Shown: positions 1 through 8,610 of the stretch, piece by piece
How positions within the stretch are numbered: position 1 is the first letter of the stretch
How the letters are laid out: every line of letters begins with the position of its first letter
Assembly: GCA_934691935.1 (NCBI GenBank)
Contig: CAKUTH010000001.1
Location: 186,001 to 250,000, forward strand
From: an uncultured Candidatus Melainabacteria bacterium
Lineage (GTDB): Bacteria; Cyanobacteriota; Vampirovibrionia; Gastranaerophilales; Gastranaerophilaceae
Length of the DNA: 64,000 nucleotides
Direction of reading: 5' to 3'
Position numbers and translations under genes: made by a program
Notes under the pieces: model-generated
What the model saw: only the letters and a program-made list of their open reading frames with translations
What the model was told of the DNA's origin: nothing
Databases searched by the model: none

Positions 1-20
1 GATTAATAAATGATAGCAAC

Positions 21-674
21 ATGTCTTTTATAACGAATTTTGCATACGGCTTAATGCATTTGCAAGAATATTTCACGCACATCAGAGGTTACAACGAACC
101 AAAAATGAAATCGTGCATTTATGCAATGTGGCATAAAAATCAATTTCTAGTTCACGGAATTGAGGACAAAGCTCATTTGAGCATTCAAATCAGTACCTCA
201 CTTGATGGCGAAATCATTGCGCGAATCGTTGAGCGTATGGGGTTTAAAGTTGTTAGAGGCTCTGCCGAACGCCGTGGTGCGGTGCAATCCACCATGCAAA
301 TGATTACAAGACTGAATGAAGGCGAAAGCGTCGCGATGATGGTAGACGGGCCTAGAGGGCCTTTACATAAGGTTAAAAGCGGTGTCGTAAAACTCGCTCA
401 AAAGACAGGTGCACCAATTATTCCTGCACATTGGTATTCACCTCAAAAAACATTTATAACATTACCGTCATGGGACAAAATGCGCACTCCATTTGGTGAT
501 TGCAAAATTTTAAATCTTTATGGCGATCCTATTTACGTAAAACCTGATGCAACAGATGAAGAAATCTTAAAAGTCAAGGAAGAAATTAAAAATCAGCTCT
601 TTGCACTTGAAGCAAAAGCTCCAGAACTTTACAAAGAAGCTAAAAAAAATAAATTATGGAAAAAGGGAGTGTAA
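21..674 (+). CDS. DUF374-type lysophospholipid acyltransferase
   Basis: Likely inner-membrane acyltransferase that adds a late acyl chain to lipid A or a phospholipid. The block at residues 37-42 (WHKNQF) and the DGPRGP segment near residue 109 are hallmarks of the DUF374 branch of the LPLAT superfamily. At 217 residues it is near the usual family length. The frame stays open to the left edge of the window and no Shine-Dalgarno precedes the ATG, so the true start may lie upstream and the N-terminal membrane anchor may be missing. It overlaps the next gene by 19 nt, suggesting co-transcription. The acyl donor and acceptor cannot be told from sequence. Confidence 0.8.
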   Translation: MSFITNFAYGLMHLQEYFTHIRGYNEPKMKSCIYAMWHKNQFLVHGIEDKAHLSIQISTSLDGEIIARIVERMGFKVVRGSAERRGAVQSTMQMITRLNEGESVAMMVDGPRGPLHKVKSGVVKLAQKTGAPIIPAHWYSPQKTFITLPSWDKMRTPFGDCKILNLYGDPIYVKPDATDEEILKVKEEIKNQLFALEAKAPELYKEAKKNKLWKKGV

Positions 675-1501
675 CTACGAAAAGCATTAAAATTTCAGCC
701 ATTCAAATGAATGCAAAGATTGGGGATAAAAAAGCTAATTTTGATAAGGTTTCAGCATTAATAAAACGTGACATTGATACAACCGACGTTATTATTTTGC
801 CTGAGGTTTGGACTTGCGGTTGGTCACCAAGAGTTTTTCAAGACAGCGCAGAGGACTTAAACAACAGCGATACAATCAAATTTTTGTCACGAATTGCAAA
901 AGAACATAATTGCTGGATTATCGGTGGAAGTTTTATTACAAAACGCGACAATCATTTTTACAACACTTGTCCAGTAATCAACCGCGACGGAAAAGTCGTT
1001 ACAACTTATTCAAAAAACCACCTTTTCTCATATTACGGATGCGAAGAAGGCAAATTTGTCGATACAGGCAAATCTCCTGTAATGGTTAATATTGACGGGA
1101 TTAAAGTTGGTTTGACAATATGTTATGACATTAGATTTCCTGAGATTTATCGTGCGTACAGAAAAGCTGGCGCAGACTTGTTTGTAAATTGTGCCGCGTG
1201 GGGACTTTCAAAACCTGTTCCTTGGGAATGTATGACTCGTTCTCGTGCGGTAGAAGAACAAACTTACATGGTTGCTTTAACACAATCTGGATTTATAGAA
1301 AACGACGAATGGAATATCGGTCATTCCAGAATAATTGATTACAAAGGTGAAACAATATCCGAAATTACAAACCAAAAAGAAGGTGCTATGGAAGCAGTTT
1401 TGGATTTTGACTCAATGTATAAATTCCGCGACAAATGTACTTGTTTAAACGATATAAAAGAAACTTATGAGGTTCAGTATGAAGAAAATATTTTTGCTTA
1501 G
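656..1501 (+). CDS. Carbon-nitrogen hydrolase (nitrilase superfamily, omega-amidase-like)
   Basis: Cytoplasmic amidase of the nitrilase superfamily, probably cleaving a small amide such as an alpha-keto acid amide. The catalytic triad is visible: Glu in LPEVW (near residue 50), Lys in KNHLF (near 120) and Cys in TICYDIRFPE (near 155). The length of 281 residues is typical of the Nit2/YafV group. The start codon lies inside the acyltransferase gene, and a GGGAG sits just after it rather than before, so translation may be coupled. The 3' end overlaps the start of the PBP4 gene by 23 nt, making a tight three-gene run. The substrate is an inference from overall similarity to omega-amidases. Confidence 0.85.
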   Translation: MEKGSVTTKSIKISAIQMNAKIGDKKANFDKVSALIKRDIDTTDVIILPEVWTCGWSPRVFQDSAEDLNNSDTIKFLSRIAKEHNCWIIGGSFITKRDNHFYNTCPVINRDGKVVTTYSKNHLFSYYGCEEGKFVDTGKSPVMVNIDGIKVGLTICYDIRFPEIYRAYRKAGADLFVNCAAWGLSKPVPWECMTRSRAVEEQTYMVALTQSGFIENDEWNIGHSRIIDYKGETISEITNQKEGAMEAVLDFDSMYKFRDKCTCLNDIKETYEVQYEENIFA

Positions 1502-2819
1502 TTTATTAACGCTTTTTATTTTTCAAGTAAGTGCTTTTTCAAACCCAATTAATACAACAATAGCAAACTCTAATGTCAACAAAGGCGGAGTTGCTGTTTC
1601 CGTGAGAGATGTTGAAACTGGGAAAGTCGTTTTTTCTTACAACGAGAAAAAACCTTCAGTTCCTGCATCTACATTGAAAATTGTTACAACAAGCGCGTCA
1701 CTTGACACCTTAGGCAAAGATTATAATTTTTCTACGAAACTTTACAAAAATACCAACAATGAACTTTATTTAAAACTCGGTGCTGACCCATTTTTAGCAT
1801 CAACAGATTTGAATAAAATGTTCAATACGGCAAAGAGTAAAAATATTATTGAACCAAAAGCTCTTTATATTGATGACACAATATTTGACAACGTAGAATG
1901 GGGCGAAGGTTGGCAATGGGACGATGATTTAAACCCGCTTATGCCAAAATACAGTTCTTACAACTTGGATAAAAACCTGTTGAGCATCGTAATAGCTCCA
2001 ACAACAGAAGGTGCGCCCGTTAATATCTATACAACTAAATTTTATCCGACAACTTTTATGAATTTAGCAACTACAGGCGGTTTTAACAATATTAAATTCA
2101 GCAGAAGTAACAATATTTCACCTGATATGCTAACAGTTGAAGGAACACTTAACAAACAAATAACAAAACAAATCCCGATTAATAACCTTAAAAGGTATTT
2201 TGTGTTGAGGTGCGAAGACGCAATTACAAATGCAAAGATAGAATACTACAGCAAAATAACTTCAAAAAAAATGCCTTCGACAAATATTTATCTTGTTGAC
2301 GAAATAAAACACCCAATTTCAAATGCTATTGATGCTATATTTAAAAATAGCAACAATATGGTTGCAGAAACAGTTTTCAAACTTGCAGGCGCAAAATATA
2401 CAAACAGCAAAGGTTCTTTTGAAAATTCTCAAAAAATGTTAAACGCCTATCTTGATAAAATCGGCATTGATTATAGCGACATAAGAATTGTTGACGGTAG
2501 CGGTGTTTCTAAAAACAATCTTTTGACCGCTGATTTTATGTCAGAATTTTTAGTAAAAATGTATAATTCTGAAGATTTCAAAAACGCTTTACCAACAGCT
2601 GGCGAAGGTACGTTGACCGACAGAATGCTATATTTTAAAGGCAATTTGCACGCAAAAACAGGAACTCACTGTTCCGAAAGCGCATTGGCTGGTTATTTAA
2701 CTTCACGCACTGGCAAAACTTATGCTTTCGACATTATGATTAATGATCCAAAAAGCAAAAATACAGAAAAAAAATCATTAGAAGAATATATTCTTCGTGA
2801 TATATATATGAAATTTTAA
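1479..2819 (+). CDS. dacB: D-alanyl-D-alanine carboxypeptidase/endopeptidase, PBP4 family (S13)
   Basis: Periplasmic penicillin-binding protein that trims or cleaves peptidoglycan cross-links. A hydrophobic signal peptide covers residues 1-20 (MKKIFLLSLLTLF...VSAFS). The three active-site motifs of the S13 family are present: SxxK at S64-K67 (STLK), SxN near residue 289 (SNN), and KTG at 393-395 in HAKTGTH. I chose the ATG at 1479 because a GAGG lies about 7 nt before it and the signal peptide starts there; the upstream ATG at 1467 adds only MRFS. The 446-residue length fits the family. It ends a run that overlaps the nitrilase gene. Confidence 0.9.
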   Translation: MKKIFLLSLLTLFIFQVSAFSNPINTTIANSNVNKGGVAVSVRDVETGKVVFSYNEKKPSVPASTLKIVTTSASLDTLGKDYNFSTKLYKNTNNELYLKLGADPFLASTDLNKMFNTAKSKNIIEPKALYIDDTIFDNVEWGEGWQWDDDLNPLMPKYSSYNLDKNLLSIVIAPTTEGAPVNIYTTKFYPTTFMNLATTGGFNNIKFSRSNNISPDMLTVEGTLNKQITKQIPINNLKRYFVLRCEDAITNAKIEYYSKITSKKMPSTNIYLVDEIKHPISNAIDAIFKNSNNMVAETVFKLAGAKYTNSKGSFENSQKMLNAYLDKIGIDYSDIRIVDGSGVSKNNLLTADFMSEFLVKMYNSEDFKNALPTAGEGTLTDRMLYFKGNLHAKTGTHCSESALAGYLTSRTGKTYAFDIMINDPKSKNTEKKSLEEYILRDIYMKF

Positions 2820-2834
2820 CAAGTCTTAATAATT

Positions 2835-2862
2835 ATGACAAGACAAAATATTGTGATAAACT
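2835..2862 (+). promoter_or_regulatory. Promoter of the GT2 gene, leaderless type
   Basis: An ATGACA -35 (2835-2840), a 16-nt spacer, and a TG-A extended -10 TAAACT (2857-2862). The -10 ends 6 nt before the ATG at 2869, so transcription should begin at or next to the start codon. No Shine-Dalgarno is present. Confidence 0.5.
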
Positions 2863-2868
2863 AAAATT

Positions 2869-3753
2869 ATGGAACCATTAGTAACAGTAATAACACCAAC
2901 TTATAATTTGCTAGAAAACAATCAGGCTAACGATTTTAACCTGCTTGTACAGTTGTTGGATATGCAAACATATCCTAATATTGAGCATATCATTATTGAC
3001 AACGCCTCTACTGATGGCACTATTGAGTTTCTAAAAGATTATAAAAACCAAAATTATTTGACATTTTTTTCAGCTAAAGATACTGGAAAATTCAACGCTC
3101 TTAACAAAGGAATTATGCATGCGAAGGGCAAATATGTTACTTTTTTAAGCTGTGATGATTTCATTCACGATATTACGTCAATTTATGATATTGTAAACCT
3201 TATGGAAGCAAATGGCGCAGATTTTACTTTTGCACCAGCATATTGCAGACACCCTGAGGGTTTTGTATTTTTATTTGCGCCAGCAATGCATTCTGCTTTT
3301 CAGGTTATGCCTTGCGCTAGACAGGCAATGTTTTTCAAAAAAGAGATGTTGGAAAAAGAAAACTTCTTTGATGAAAGATTTAAGTTGTTAGCTGATTTAG
3401 ACTTGATTATCAGAATAATTATGAAGGGTTATTCTCCCGTTTACTTTGATACAAACTATGTAACATACAAACTCGGGGAAAAAGCTATCAACAATGAAGA
3501 ACTTGCCGAAAAAGAAATTAAAGCTATTTATAACAAAAATTACAGAATGCTTTATCCGTTAACAGAAAGTGTTCTCGATAAAATGGCTAAATATTCGGAA
3601 TTTCCGCGTCCGTTGCTTGAAAAGCTGGCGCAATATTTTCCAGAAGCTGATAGAGAATTGTTTTTTGATAGATGTGAACAGATGCATCAGATAAGAGTTA
3701 ACGCTCACAATGTAAAAGAACAGGCTCTAAAAGAAATGCAAAAAGAACAATAA
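2869..3753 (+). CDS. Family 2 glycosyltransferase
   Basis: Transfers a sugar from a nucleotide-sugar donor, probably in surface polysaccharide or LPS synthesis. The N-terminal GT-A fold is clear: VTVITPTYN at residues 5-13, an IIIDNASTDGT block near 45, and LSCDD near residue 100 as the metal-binding DxD equivalent. There is no transmembrane segment, so it is cytosolic or peripheral. The last 80 residues are helical and not assigned. It has its own promoter and is followed 35 nt later by a sugar-type dehydrogenase, which supports a carbohydrate pathway. Acceptor and donor are unknown. Confidence 0.85.
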   Translation: MEPLVTVITPTYNLLENNQANDFNLLVQLLDMQTYPNIEHIIIDNASTDGTIEFLKDYKNQNYLTFFSAKDTGKFNALNKGIMHAKGKYVTFLSCDDFIHDITSIYDIVNLMEANGADFTFAPAYCRHPEGFVFLFAPAMHSAFQVMPCARQAMFFKKEMLEKENFFDERFKLLADLDLIIRIIMKGYSPVYFDTNYVTYKLGEKAINNEELAEKEIKAIYNKNYRMLYPLTESVLDKMAKYSEFPRPLLEKLAQYFPEADRELFFDRCEQMHQIRVNAHNVKEQALKEMQKEQ

Positions 3754-3788
3754 AAATTTAACTAATAATTTATAAAGGAATAAGGGAT

Positions 3789-4790
3789 ATGACAGAACAA
3801 AAAATAGCAGTAATCGGATGTGGAGTATGGGGAAGAAATATTGTCCGTAATTTTTATAACTTAAATGTATTAGAAATTGTTTGCGACTTGGATGAAGGGA
3901 ATTTGCAAAAAGTCACTGAGCAATACCCTGGAGTAAAAGTTACAAGAGATTTTCATGACATTATTAATAACAAAGAAATCACAGGCGTTTGTGTTGTTAC
4001 ACCTAGCCACACTCACTACAAAATGGTTAAAGCTATGTTAGAGGCTGGCAAAAATGTTTATGTTGAAAAACCAATATCAACAGTGGCTAATGAAGCAAGA
4101 GATTTATCTCAATTGGCTCACGATAAAGGTTTGGTATTAATGGTTGGCCACCTTTTGCTTTATCATCCTGCCGTAAATAGATTAAAAATGCTTATTGAGG
4201 AAGGTGCTTTGGGTAAAATCGTTTATGCACAAAGCGACAGGTTGAATGTAAATTACTTTAAAAACGACAGAAGTGTTATGTGGGATTTAGCTCCGCACGA
4301 TGTTTCTATGATTAGCTATGTTACAGGAAAAGAACCTTTGCACGTAATTTCTGCCCTTGGATGTTCATCTGATCAAAACGACATTATGGATATTACACAT
4401 ATTGGAATTCAATTTGAGGACGGTGTTATAGGCGAAATTTCAGACAGCTGGATTACACCAAGAAAACATGTTCAACTTCTTGTTAGAGGTACTAAGGCTA
4501 CTGCCATCTTGGATGATACAGTACCAGAAAACAAACTTGTGATTTTTGATAATTTTGTAAAAGATAATACGCAAAATATCAAACTTGATTATTTAGAAAT
4601 TGAACCTCTAAAACTTGAATGCCAACACTTTATCAGTTGTTGTGCAAACGGCAAAAAAGCTCGCTCTGACGGTGACAACGGTTTTATGGTTACTCAAATC
4701 CTTGAAGAAGCTGAAAAACTTATGCTTGGCGATAAAGTAAAAGAATTAGACAAAGTTGATTTTGCTCTGTCCAGAACAAAACGTAAATAG
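3789..4790 (+). CDS. Gfo/Idh/MocA family NAD(P)-dependent oxidoreductase
   Basis: Sugar or cyclitol dehydrogenase. The Rossmann nucleotide-binding motif GCGVWGRN is at residues 11-18, and the family signature EKPIS, with its catalytic-region lysine, is near residue 94. The 333-residue length is standard. A strong ribosome site (AAAGGAATAAGGG) precedes the ATG. Its place behind a GT2 glycosyltransferase suggests conversion of a nucleotide sugar, as in WlbA-type enzymes, but that substrate is an inference. It is followed 15 nt later by a CDP-alcohol phosphatidyltransferase. Confidence 0.85.
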   Translation: MTEQKIAVIGCGVWGRNIVRNFYNLNVLEIVCDLDEGNLQKVTEQYPGVKVTRDFHDIINNKEITGVCVVTPSHTHYKMVKAMLEAGKNVYVEKPISTVANEARDLSQLAHDKGLVLMVGHLLLYHPAVNRLKMLIEEGALGKIVYAQSDRLNVNYFKNDRSVMWDLAPHDVSMISYVTGKEPLHVISALGCSSDQNDIMDITHIGIQFEDGVIGEISDSWITPRKHVQLLVRGTKATAILDDTVPENKLVIFDNFVKDNTQNIKLDYLEIEPLKLECQHFISCCANGKKARSDGDNGFMVTQILEEAEKLMLGDKVKELDKVDFALSRTKRK

Positions 4791-4805
4791 TAGCAGGAGA
4801 AAAAC

Positions 4806-5417
4806 ATGAAAATTAAAGATAATTTAGCAAATATAGTATCAATTACAAGAATTTTTGTCGCATATATCGCAATAGCTCTTTTGTTTGAAAAAACGACTTG
4901 GGCATATCTGTTGGCATTTATTTTAACTGCAATTGCTTTTGCTATGGACGGTTTGGATGGATATATCGCAAGAAAATTAAATCAATCTTCTAAATGGGGG
5001 TCTGTACTAGATATTCTTGGTGACAGGATTGTTGAAGTTTCATATTGGACGGTATTTGCGGTTTTGGGCTGGATTAATATTGTATTCCCTCTAATTTGTG
5101 TAGCTAGAGCATTTACAACAGATGGAATTAGAAGTATCGCCTTATCAAAAGGGATGACAGCTTTCGGCGAAAACTCTATGCAATCAACATCTTGGGGTAA
5201 ATTTATTTGCGCATCAAGATTTATGAGAATAAGCTATGCTGTTGCAAAAGTTTTGGCATTTATGCTGTTGATAGTCGTATTCACCCCAGGCATGGAAGTT
5301 TGGAGCGGAACTCCAATTTTACATACGATTACTATGATATTTGCGTGGATAGCAATTATTTTCTGCGTAGTTAGGGCTATCCCTGTCGTTGCAGAAAGTG
5401 GAAAACTTTTCAATTAA
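4806..5417 (+). CDS. pgsA: CDP-alcohol phosphatidyltransferase, PgsA-like
   Basis: Integral membrane enzyme joining a CDP-activated lipid to an alcohol, most likely glycerol-3-phosphate for phosphatidylglycerol synthesis. The full family motif D-G-x2-A-R-x8-G-x3-D-x3-D is present near residues 49-71 (DGYIAR, then G, D and D at the expected spacing). Several hydrophobic helices follow. The 203-residue length fits PgsA. An AGGAG lies 7 nt before the ATG. The alcohol substrate cannot be proven from the motif alone, so another CDP-alcohol transferase is possible. Confidence 0.8.
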   Translation: MKIKDNLANIVSITRIFVAYIAIALLFEKTTWAYLLAFILTAIAFAMDGLDGYIARKLNQSSKWGSVLDILGDRIVEVSYWTVFAVLGWINIVFPLICVARAFTTDGIRSIALSKGMTAFGENSMQSTSWGKFICASRFMRISYAVAKVLAFMLLIVVFTPGMEVWSGTPILHTITMIFAWIAIIFCVVRAIPVVAESGKLFN

Positions 5418-5437
5418 CAAAGATTGGACAACTGGTC

Positions 5438-5884
5438 ATGACATTTAATATTGTTTTATATGAACCTGAAATACCACAAAATACAGGAAATATAGCAAGA
5501 CTTTGTGCTTGCACTGGTGCAAGTTTGTATTTGGTTGGAAAGCTCGGTTTTTCACTATCCGATAAATACACAAAACGTGCAGGCTTAGACTATTGGGATA
5601 GTGTCGACATTCATAAAATTGACTCTATGGAAGAATTGCTAAAAGCTAACAAAGATGCTAATTTTTATTATCTGACAACTAAATCAAAAAAATTATATAC
5701 AGATATAAAATATTGTGACGGAGATTTCTTGGTTTTTGGTCCAGAAACAAGAGGTTTGCCTGATAGGTACGTGAAAGATGAGCATGCACTGACAATTCCG
5801 ATGCGAGAAGGTCAAAGAAGTTTAAATCTTTCCAATTCTGTCGCAATTGTTGCGTATGAGGCTATTAGACAAAATGGATTATAA
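5438..5884 (+). CDS. trmL: tRNA (cytidine(34)-2'-O)-methyltransferase TrmL
   Basis: SPOUT-class methyltransferase that 2'-O-methylates the wobble base of certain leucine tRNAs. Diagnostic blocks are PEIPQNTGNIAR at residues 10-21, FGPETRGLP in the middle and IPMREGQRSLNLSNSVA at the C-terminus, which forms the knotted SAM site. The length of 148 residues is typical. It starts 20 nt after the phosphatidyltransferase without a clear Shine-Dalgarno, and its end overlaps the nnrD start by 11 nt, so these genes probably share a transcript. Confidence 0.95.
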   Translation: MTFNIVLYEPEIPQNTGNIARLCACTGASLYLVGKLGFSLSDKYTKRAGLDYWDSVDIHKIDSMEELLKANKDANFYYLTTKSKKLYTDIKYCDGDFLVFGPETRGLPDRYVKDEHALTIPMREGQRSLNLSNSVAIVAYEAIRQNGL

Positions 5885-6704
5885 ACTTCCTAAACTTCCT
5901 AAAAGATCTGAAAATTCAAATAAAGGTACTTTTGGAAAAGTCTTAAACATATCAGGTTCTGAATACATGACAGGCGCAGGTTTTTTGTCGTCGGTTTCTG
6001 CACTAAAAGTCGGGGCAGGATATGTTGAACTTGCAAGTTGCGAAAGAGCTTTAAACGTAGTTGCAACGCTTGCACCTGAAGTTGTACTAGCTCCACTTTC
6101 AAAAATTCCTGAACTTATAAGTAACGCAACTGTATTACTTATAGGTTGCGGACTTTCTACAAGCGATACGGCAAAGCGAATTGTAAAAACGGTTTTGCCT
6201 GCACAAATTCCAACCGTTGTCGACGCAGATGGATTAAATATTTTGGCAGAGAGCACTGAAATTCTTCATTCTGCCAAGAACGACAAAATCAAAAACTTAA
6301 TTTTTACCCCGCACCCAAAAGAAGCCTCTAGGCTTTTGAACTGCGAACTTGAAGATGTACTCAACAATATGGAAAATTCTGCCAAAAAGATTTGTGAGAA
6401 ATACAACTGCATTACTGTATTAAAATCACATAATACCATTGTTTCCGATGGCAATAAGATTTACAGAAACACAACAGGAAATTCTGCACTTGCAAAAGCT
6501 GGCAGTGGCGATGTTTTAGCTGGTATTATTGCAGGGCTGTTAGCGCAGAAAATGACACCATTTGACGCATCATGTCTTGGTGTATATATTCACGGATTAG
6601 CTGGAGATTTAGCAAAAAATGACCTGACCGCTTACGGAGTTTTAGCTTCCGATACAGTCAGGTACATTCCTAATGCTTTAAAAATATTAACCAAAGAAGT
6701 GTAA
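5874..6704 (+). CDS. nnrD: ADP-dependent NAD(P)H-hydrate dehydratase (stand-alone C-terminal YjeF domain)
   Basis: Repairs damaged NAD(P)H hydrates using ADP. The ribokinase-like fold is seen in GKVLNISGS near the N-terminus, DADGLN near residue 115, FTPHPKEASRL near 140 and the nucleotide/anion-hole block AGSGDVLAGIIAG near 210. Most bacteria fuse this to the NnrE epimerase; here the epimerase domain is absent from the gene. I prefer the ATG at 5874, overlapping trmL by 11 nt, over 5847 because the extra nine residues only translate the trmL end. A short tandem KLPKLPK is encoded at the start by a 9-nt repeat. Confidence 0.9.
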   Translation: MDYKLPKLPKRSENSNKGTFGKVLNISGSEYMTGAGFLSSVSALKVGAGYVELASCERALNVVATLAPEVVLAPLSKIPELISNATVLLIGCGLSTSDTAKRIVKTVLPAQIPTVVDADGLNILAESTEILHSAKNDKIKNLIFTPHPKEASRLLNCELEDVLNNMENSAKKICEKYNCITVLKSHNTIVSDGNKIYRNTTGNSALAKAGSGDVLAGIIAGLLAQKMTPFDASCLGVYIHGLAGDLAKNDLTAYGVLASDTVRYIPNALKILTKEV

Positions 6705-6950
6705 GTTGTTACCAACAACAGCATCTGCATTACTTGTAGCTTTTGGCAAATCAACAAGTGCAAATGGGCTAGAGTACAAAGATTCCAATGAAACTTTAGG
6801 TGTTTGCACTTCTGGCATTTTTGCTAGTGATACATCTCCAAGATAGCTTGATGCTTTAACAATTTTAACTTCAGCACTCTTAGCCATATTTTTTACTAAA
6901 TTTTTAGTCAACATAGTTTCTCTACCAGCAAATGATACTTTATCAATCAT
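6687..6950 (-). CDS. Small protein of unknown function (87 aa)
   Basis: I do not recognise this family. It is supported by a good ribosome site (AAAAAGGAGAAAATT before the ATG). It is rich in Ser, Val and Lys, has no membrane segment or signal peptide, and begins MIDKVSFAG. That KVSFxG-like start resembles the first residues of the unknown proteins at 27418 (RQFSFKA) and 44799 (AKISYGQ). It runs convergent to nnrD and overlaps its end by 18 nt. A perfect AT-rich palindrome lies 72 nt upstream and may take part in its control. Confidence 0.6.
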   Translation of the reverse strand: MIDKVSFAGRETMLTKNLVKNMAKSAEVKIVKASSYLGDVSLAKMPEVQTPKVSLESLYSSPFALVDLPKATSNADAVVGNNLHFFG

Positions 6951-7021
6951 AATTTTCTCCTTTTTGTTTTCATTTAAGTGACATTAACATTAAAGCGCAT
7001 AAAAAATATTTTTGTTGCTTT

Positions 7022-7042
7022 TAATTGTAAATTTTACAATTA
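7022..7042. repeat. Perfect 21-bp AT-rich palindrome
   Basis: TAATTGTAAA and TTTACAATTA are 10-bp arms around a single T. It lies between the end of anmK and the start of the 87-aa gene. It lacks the GC stem expected of a terminator, so a DNA-binding site in the promoter region of the small gene is more likely. Confidence 0.5.
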
Positions 7043-7049
7043 TTAATAT

Positions 7050-8183
7050 TTAAAAACAATTAGCCACTTTACCTAGTACAACTCGACGATTTGCACCAGT
7101 ACAAGAAGGTAGATTGGATGGAATGCTGTAATAATTACAGTACCCGAGCAGAGCAAACGCCATAACTTCTTTAAAATTATTCGAAATACCGTAATCTTCA
7201 TGAGTTTTTAAATCTATAGTTTTTGGCAAATAATTTCGCAAATACTGCATTAGCGCAGGGTTATACGCTCCGCCACCACCAACAACAACTTCATCAACAT
7301 CAATATCAGGATAAATAAATCTTTCGTAGGCTTTTGCGATGGTTTTTGCGGTCAATGCAGTTGCGGTTGCAACAATATCTTCAGGCAAAGGCGGAGCAAA
7401 ACGCAGTGCATTTTCTATATATTCTGGCGAAAAATATTCTCTACCCGTGGTTTTTGGCGGGTTTTTAAAATAGTATTCATCTTGCATTAAACATTCCAGC
7501 CAACTATCACACACTTTGCCTGATTTCGCGATTTTTCCATCTTTATCATAAGGCATGCCAAAAAATTTATTTACACAATAATCAATCATAATATTGCCAA
7601 GCCCAATATCAAAACCAAATGTCGGATAATTTTTAGAAACAACTGTAACATTTGAAATTCCACCGATATTTTGAATTAACATATTTTTCTTTAAGGGCTT
7701 AAACCATTTTTCATCGGCAAAACAAACCAAAGGCGCGCCTTCTCCGCCAAAGGCAATATCTGCTTCTCTAAAATTTGAAATTGTTAAGCAACCTGTTTCT
7801 TTGGCAATAACAGAGCTTTCACCTATTTGTAACGTACTTTTTAACGAAACATTATCCAAACTTTCATCAAAAGGGTAATGGTAAATTGTTTGACCATGAC
7901 TTGCTATTAAATCTGGTTTTCCATGCTCTGAAATAAGAACTTTGCACGCATCAGCAAAACATTGACCGATTGCAAAATTCATTTGACAAATATCTTTAAT
8001 CGTAGCATTCCCAGCAAACATTTGGAAAATCTTAGCCCTGATGTGTTCAGGATACTTATAATTTATACCAGCAATCAATTTAACCGACAAATCAGGATGC
8101 ACTTCACACAACCCAGCATCAATACTGTCACATGAAGTCCCTGACATTAACCCGATAACAAGTTTGTTTTCTAATTCTTCCAT
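7050..8183 (-). CDS. anmK: Anhydro-N-acetylmuramic acid kinase
   Basis: Cytosolic kinase that opens and phosphorylates 1,6-anhydro-MurNAc during cell-wall recycling, feeding MurQ. The family blocks are LMSGTSCDSIDAG near the N-terminus, ASHGQTIYH, FREADIAFGGEGAPL, NIGGISN, GFDIGLGN and VVGGGGAYNP, matching the sugar-kinase/actin-fold ATPase. Length is 377 residues. I chose the ATG at 8183, not 8210, because a consensus promoter lies between the two and the extra nine residues precede the conserved start. The gene is monocistronic. No murQ is in view. Confidence 0.95.
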   Translation of the reverse strand: MEELENKLVIGLMSGTSCDSIDAGLCEVHPDLSVKLIAGINYKYPEHIRAKIFQMFAGNATIKDICQMNFAIGQCFADACKVLISEHGKPDLIASHGQTIYHYPFDESLDNVSLKSTLQIGESSVIAKETGCLTISNFREADIAFGGEGAPLVCFADEKWFKPLKKNMLIQNIGGISNVTVVSKNYPTFGFDIGLGNIMIDYCVNKFFGMPYDKDGKIAKSGKVCDSWLECLMQDEYYFKNPPKTTGREYFSPEYIENALRFAPPLPEDIVATATALTAKTIAKAYERFIYPDIDVDEVVVGGGGAYNPALMQYLRNYLPKTIDLKTHEDYGISNNFKEVMAFALLGYCNYYSIPSNLPSCTGANRRVVLGKVANCF

Positions 8184-8189
8184 ACCCCT

Positions 8190-8218
8190 ATAATACAGGA
8201 AAGCCTGCATACTTGCAA
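8190..8218 (-). promoter_or_regulatory. Promoter of anmK, leaderless type
   Basis: On the minus strand: TTGCAA (8213-8218), a 17-nt spacer, then TATTAT (8190-8195), then 6 nt to the ATG at 8183. An AGGGG abuts the ATG too closely to serve as a ribosome site, so the mRNA probably starts at the initiation codon. Confidence 0.7.
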
Positions 8219-8610
8219 GCCTTCCTCTTTTTCAACTATTCTCAAATCCTATATCTTTATGTAAATCCCCTAAATTTAATTTAACTAAAAAAATCCCTAA
8301 TCAATACACACTTCTTACGCTATCTAAATCTTTGCCATCACCTCCAACTTATCTTTTTAAGTTATCTCCTCTCTACAGTCTTTAATGTAAATCTAAGTAA
8401 AAAATTTGACAAGTAAAAAAATGTCAAATAAAATTTACAATTGACCATGCCCCTTGAAACATATAAGAAAAATTGATGTTATTAAATCTTAATGAAGAAA
8501 ATTTAATGAAAATACGTAAACAATTTGAATTTTGTAATTGACATAAAAAAATTACAGATAACAAGATATATTTTTAAATTTGTAGTATAATAATTTCAGG
8601 GAGTGTATCT
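8219..8610. other. Non-coding regulatory region with two inverted repeats
   Basis: This 390-nt AT-rich gap separates anmK from the WYL regulators. It holds two inverted repeats of the same geometry: ATTTGACA-N10-TGTCAAAT at 8404-8429, and TGTAATT-N10-AATTACA at 8533-8556. A TATAAT -10 lies at 8586-8591 and an AGGGAG ribosome site at 8598-8603, serving the gene at 8611. No good -35 stands 16-18 nt before that -10, so an activator may be needed. I see no coding sequence in the rest. Confidence 0.5.

Noticed and set aside
5879..6256. A 125-codon minus-strand frame inside nnrD
   Set aside because: It is a shadow of the nnrD codons in another frame, with no ribosome site and no recognisable protein pattern.
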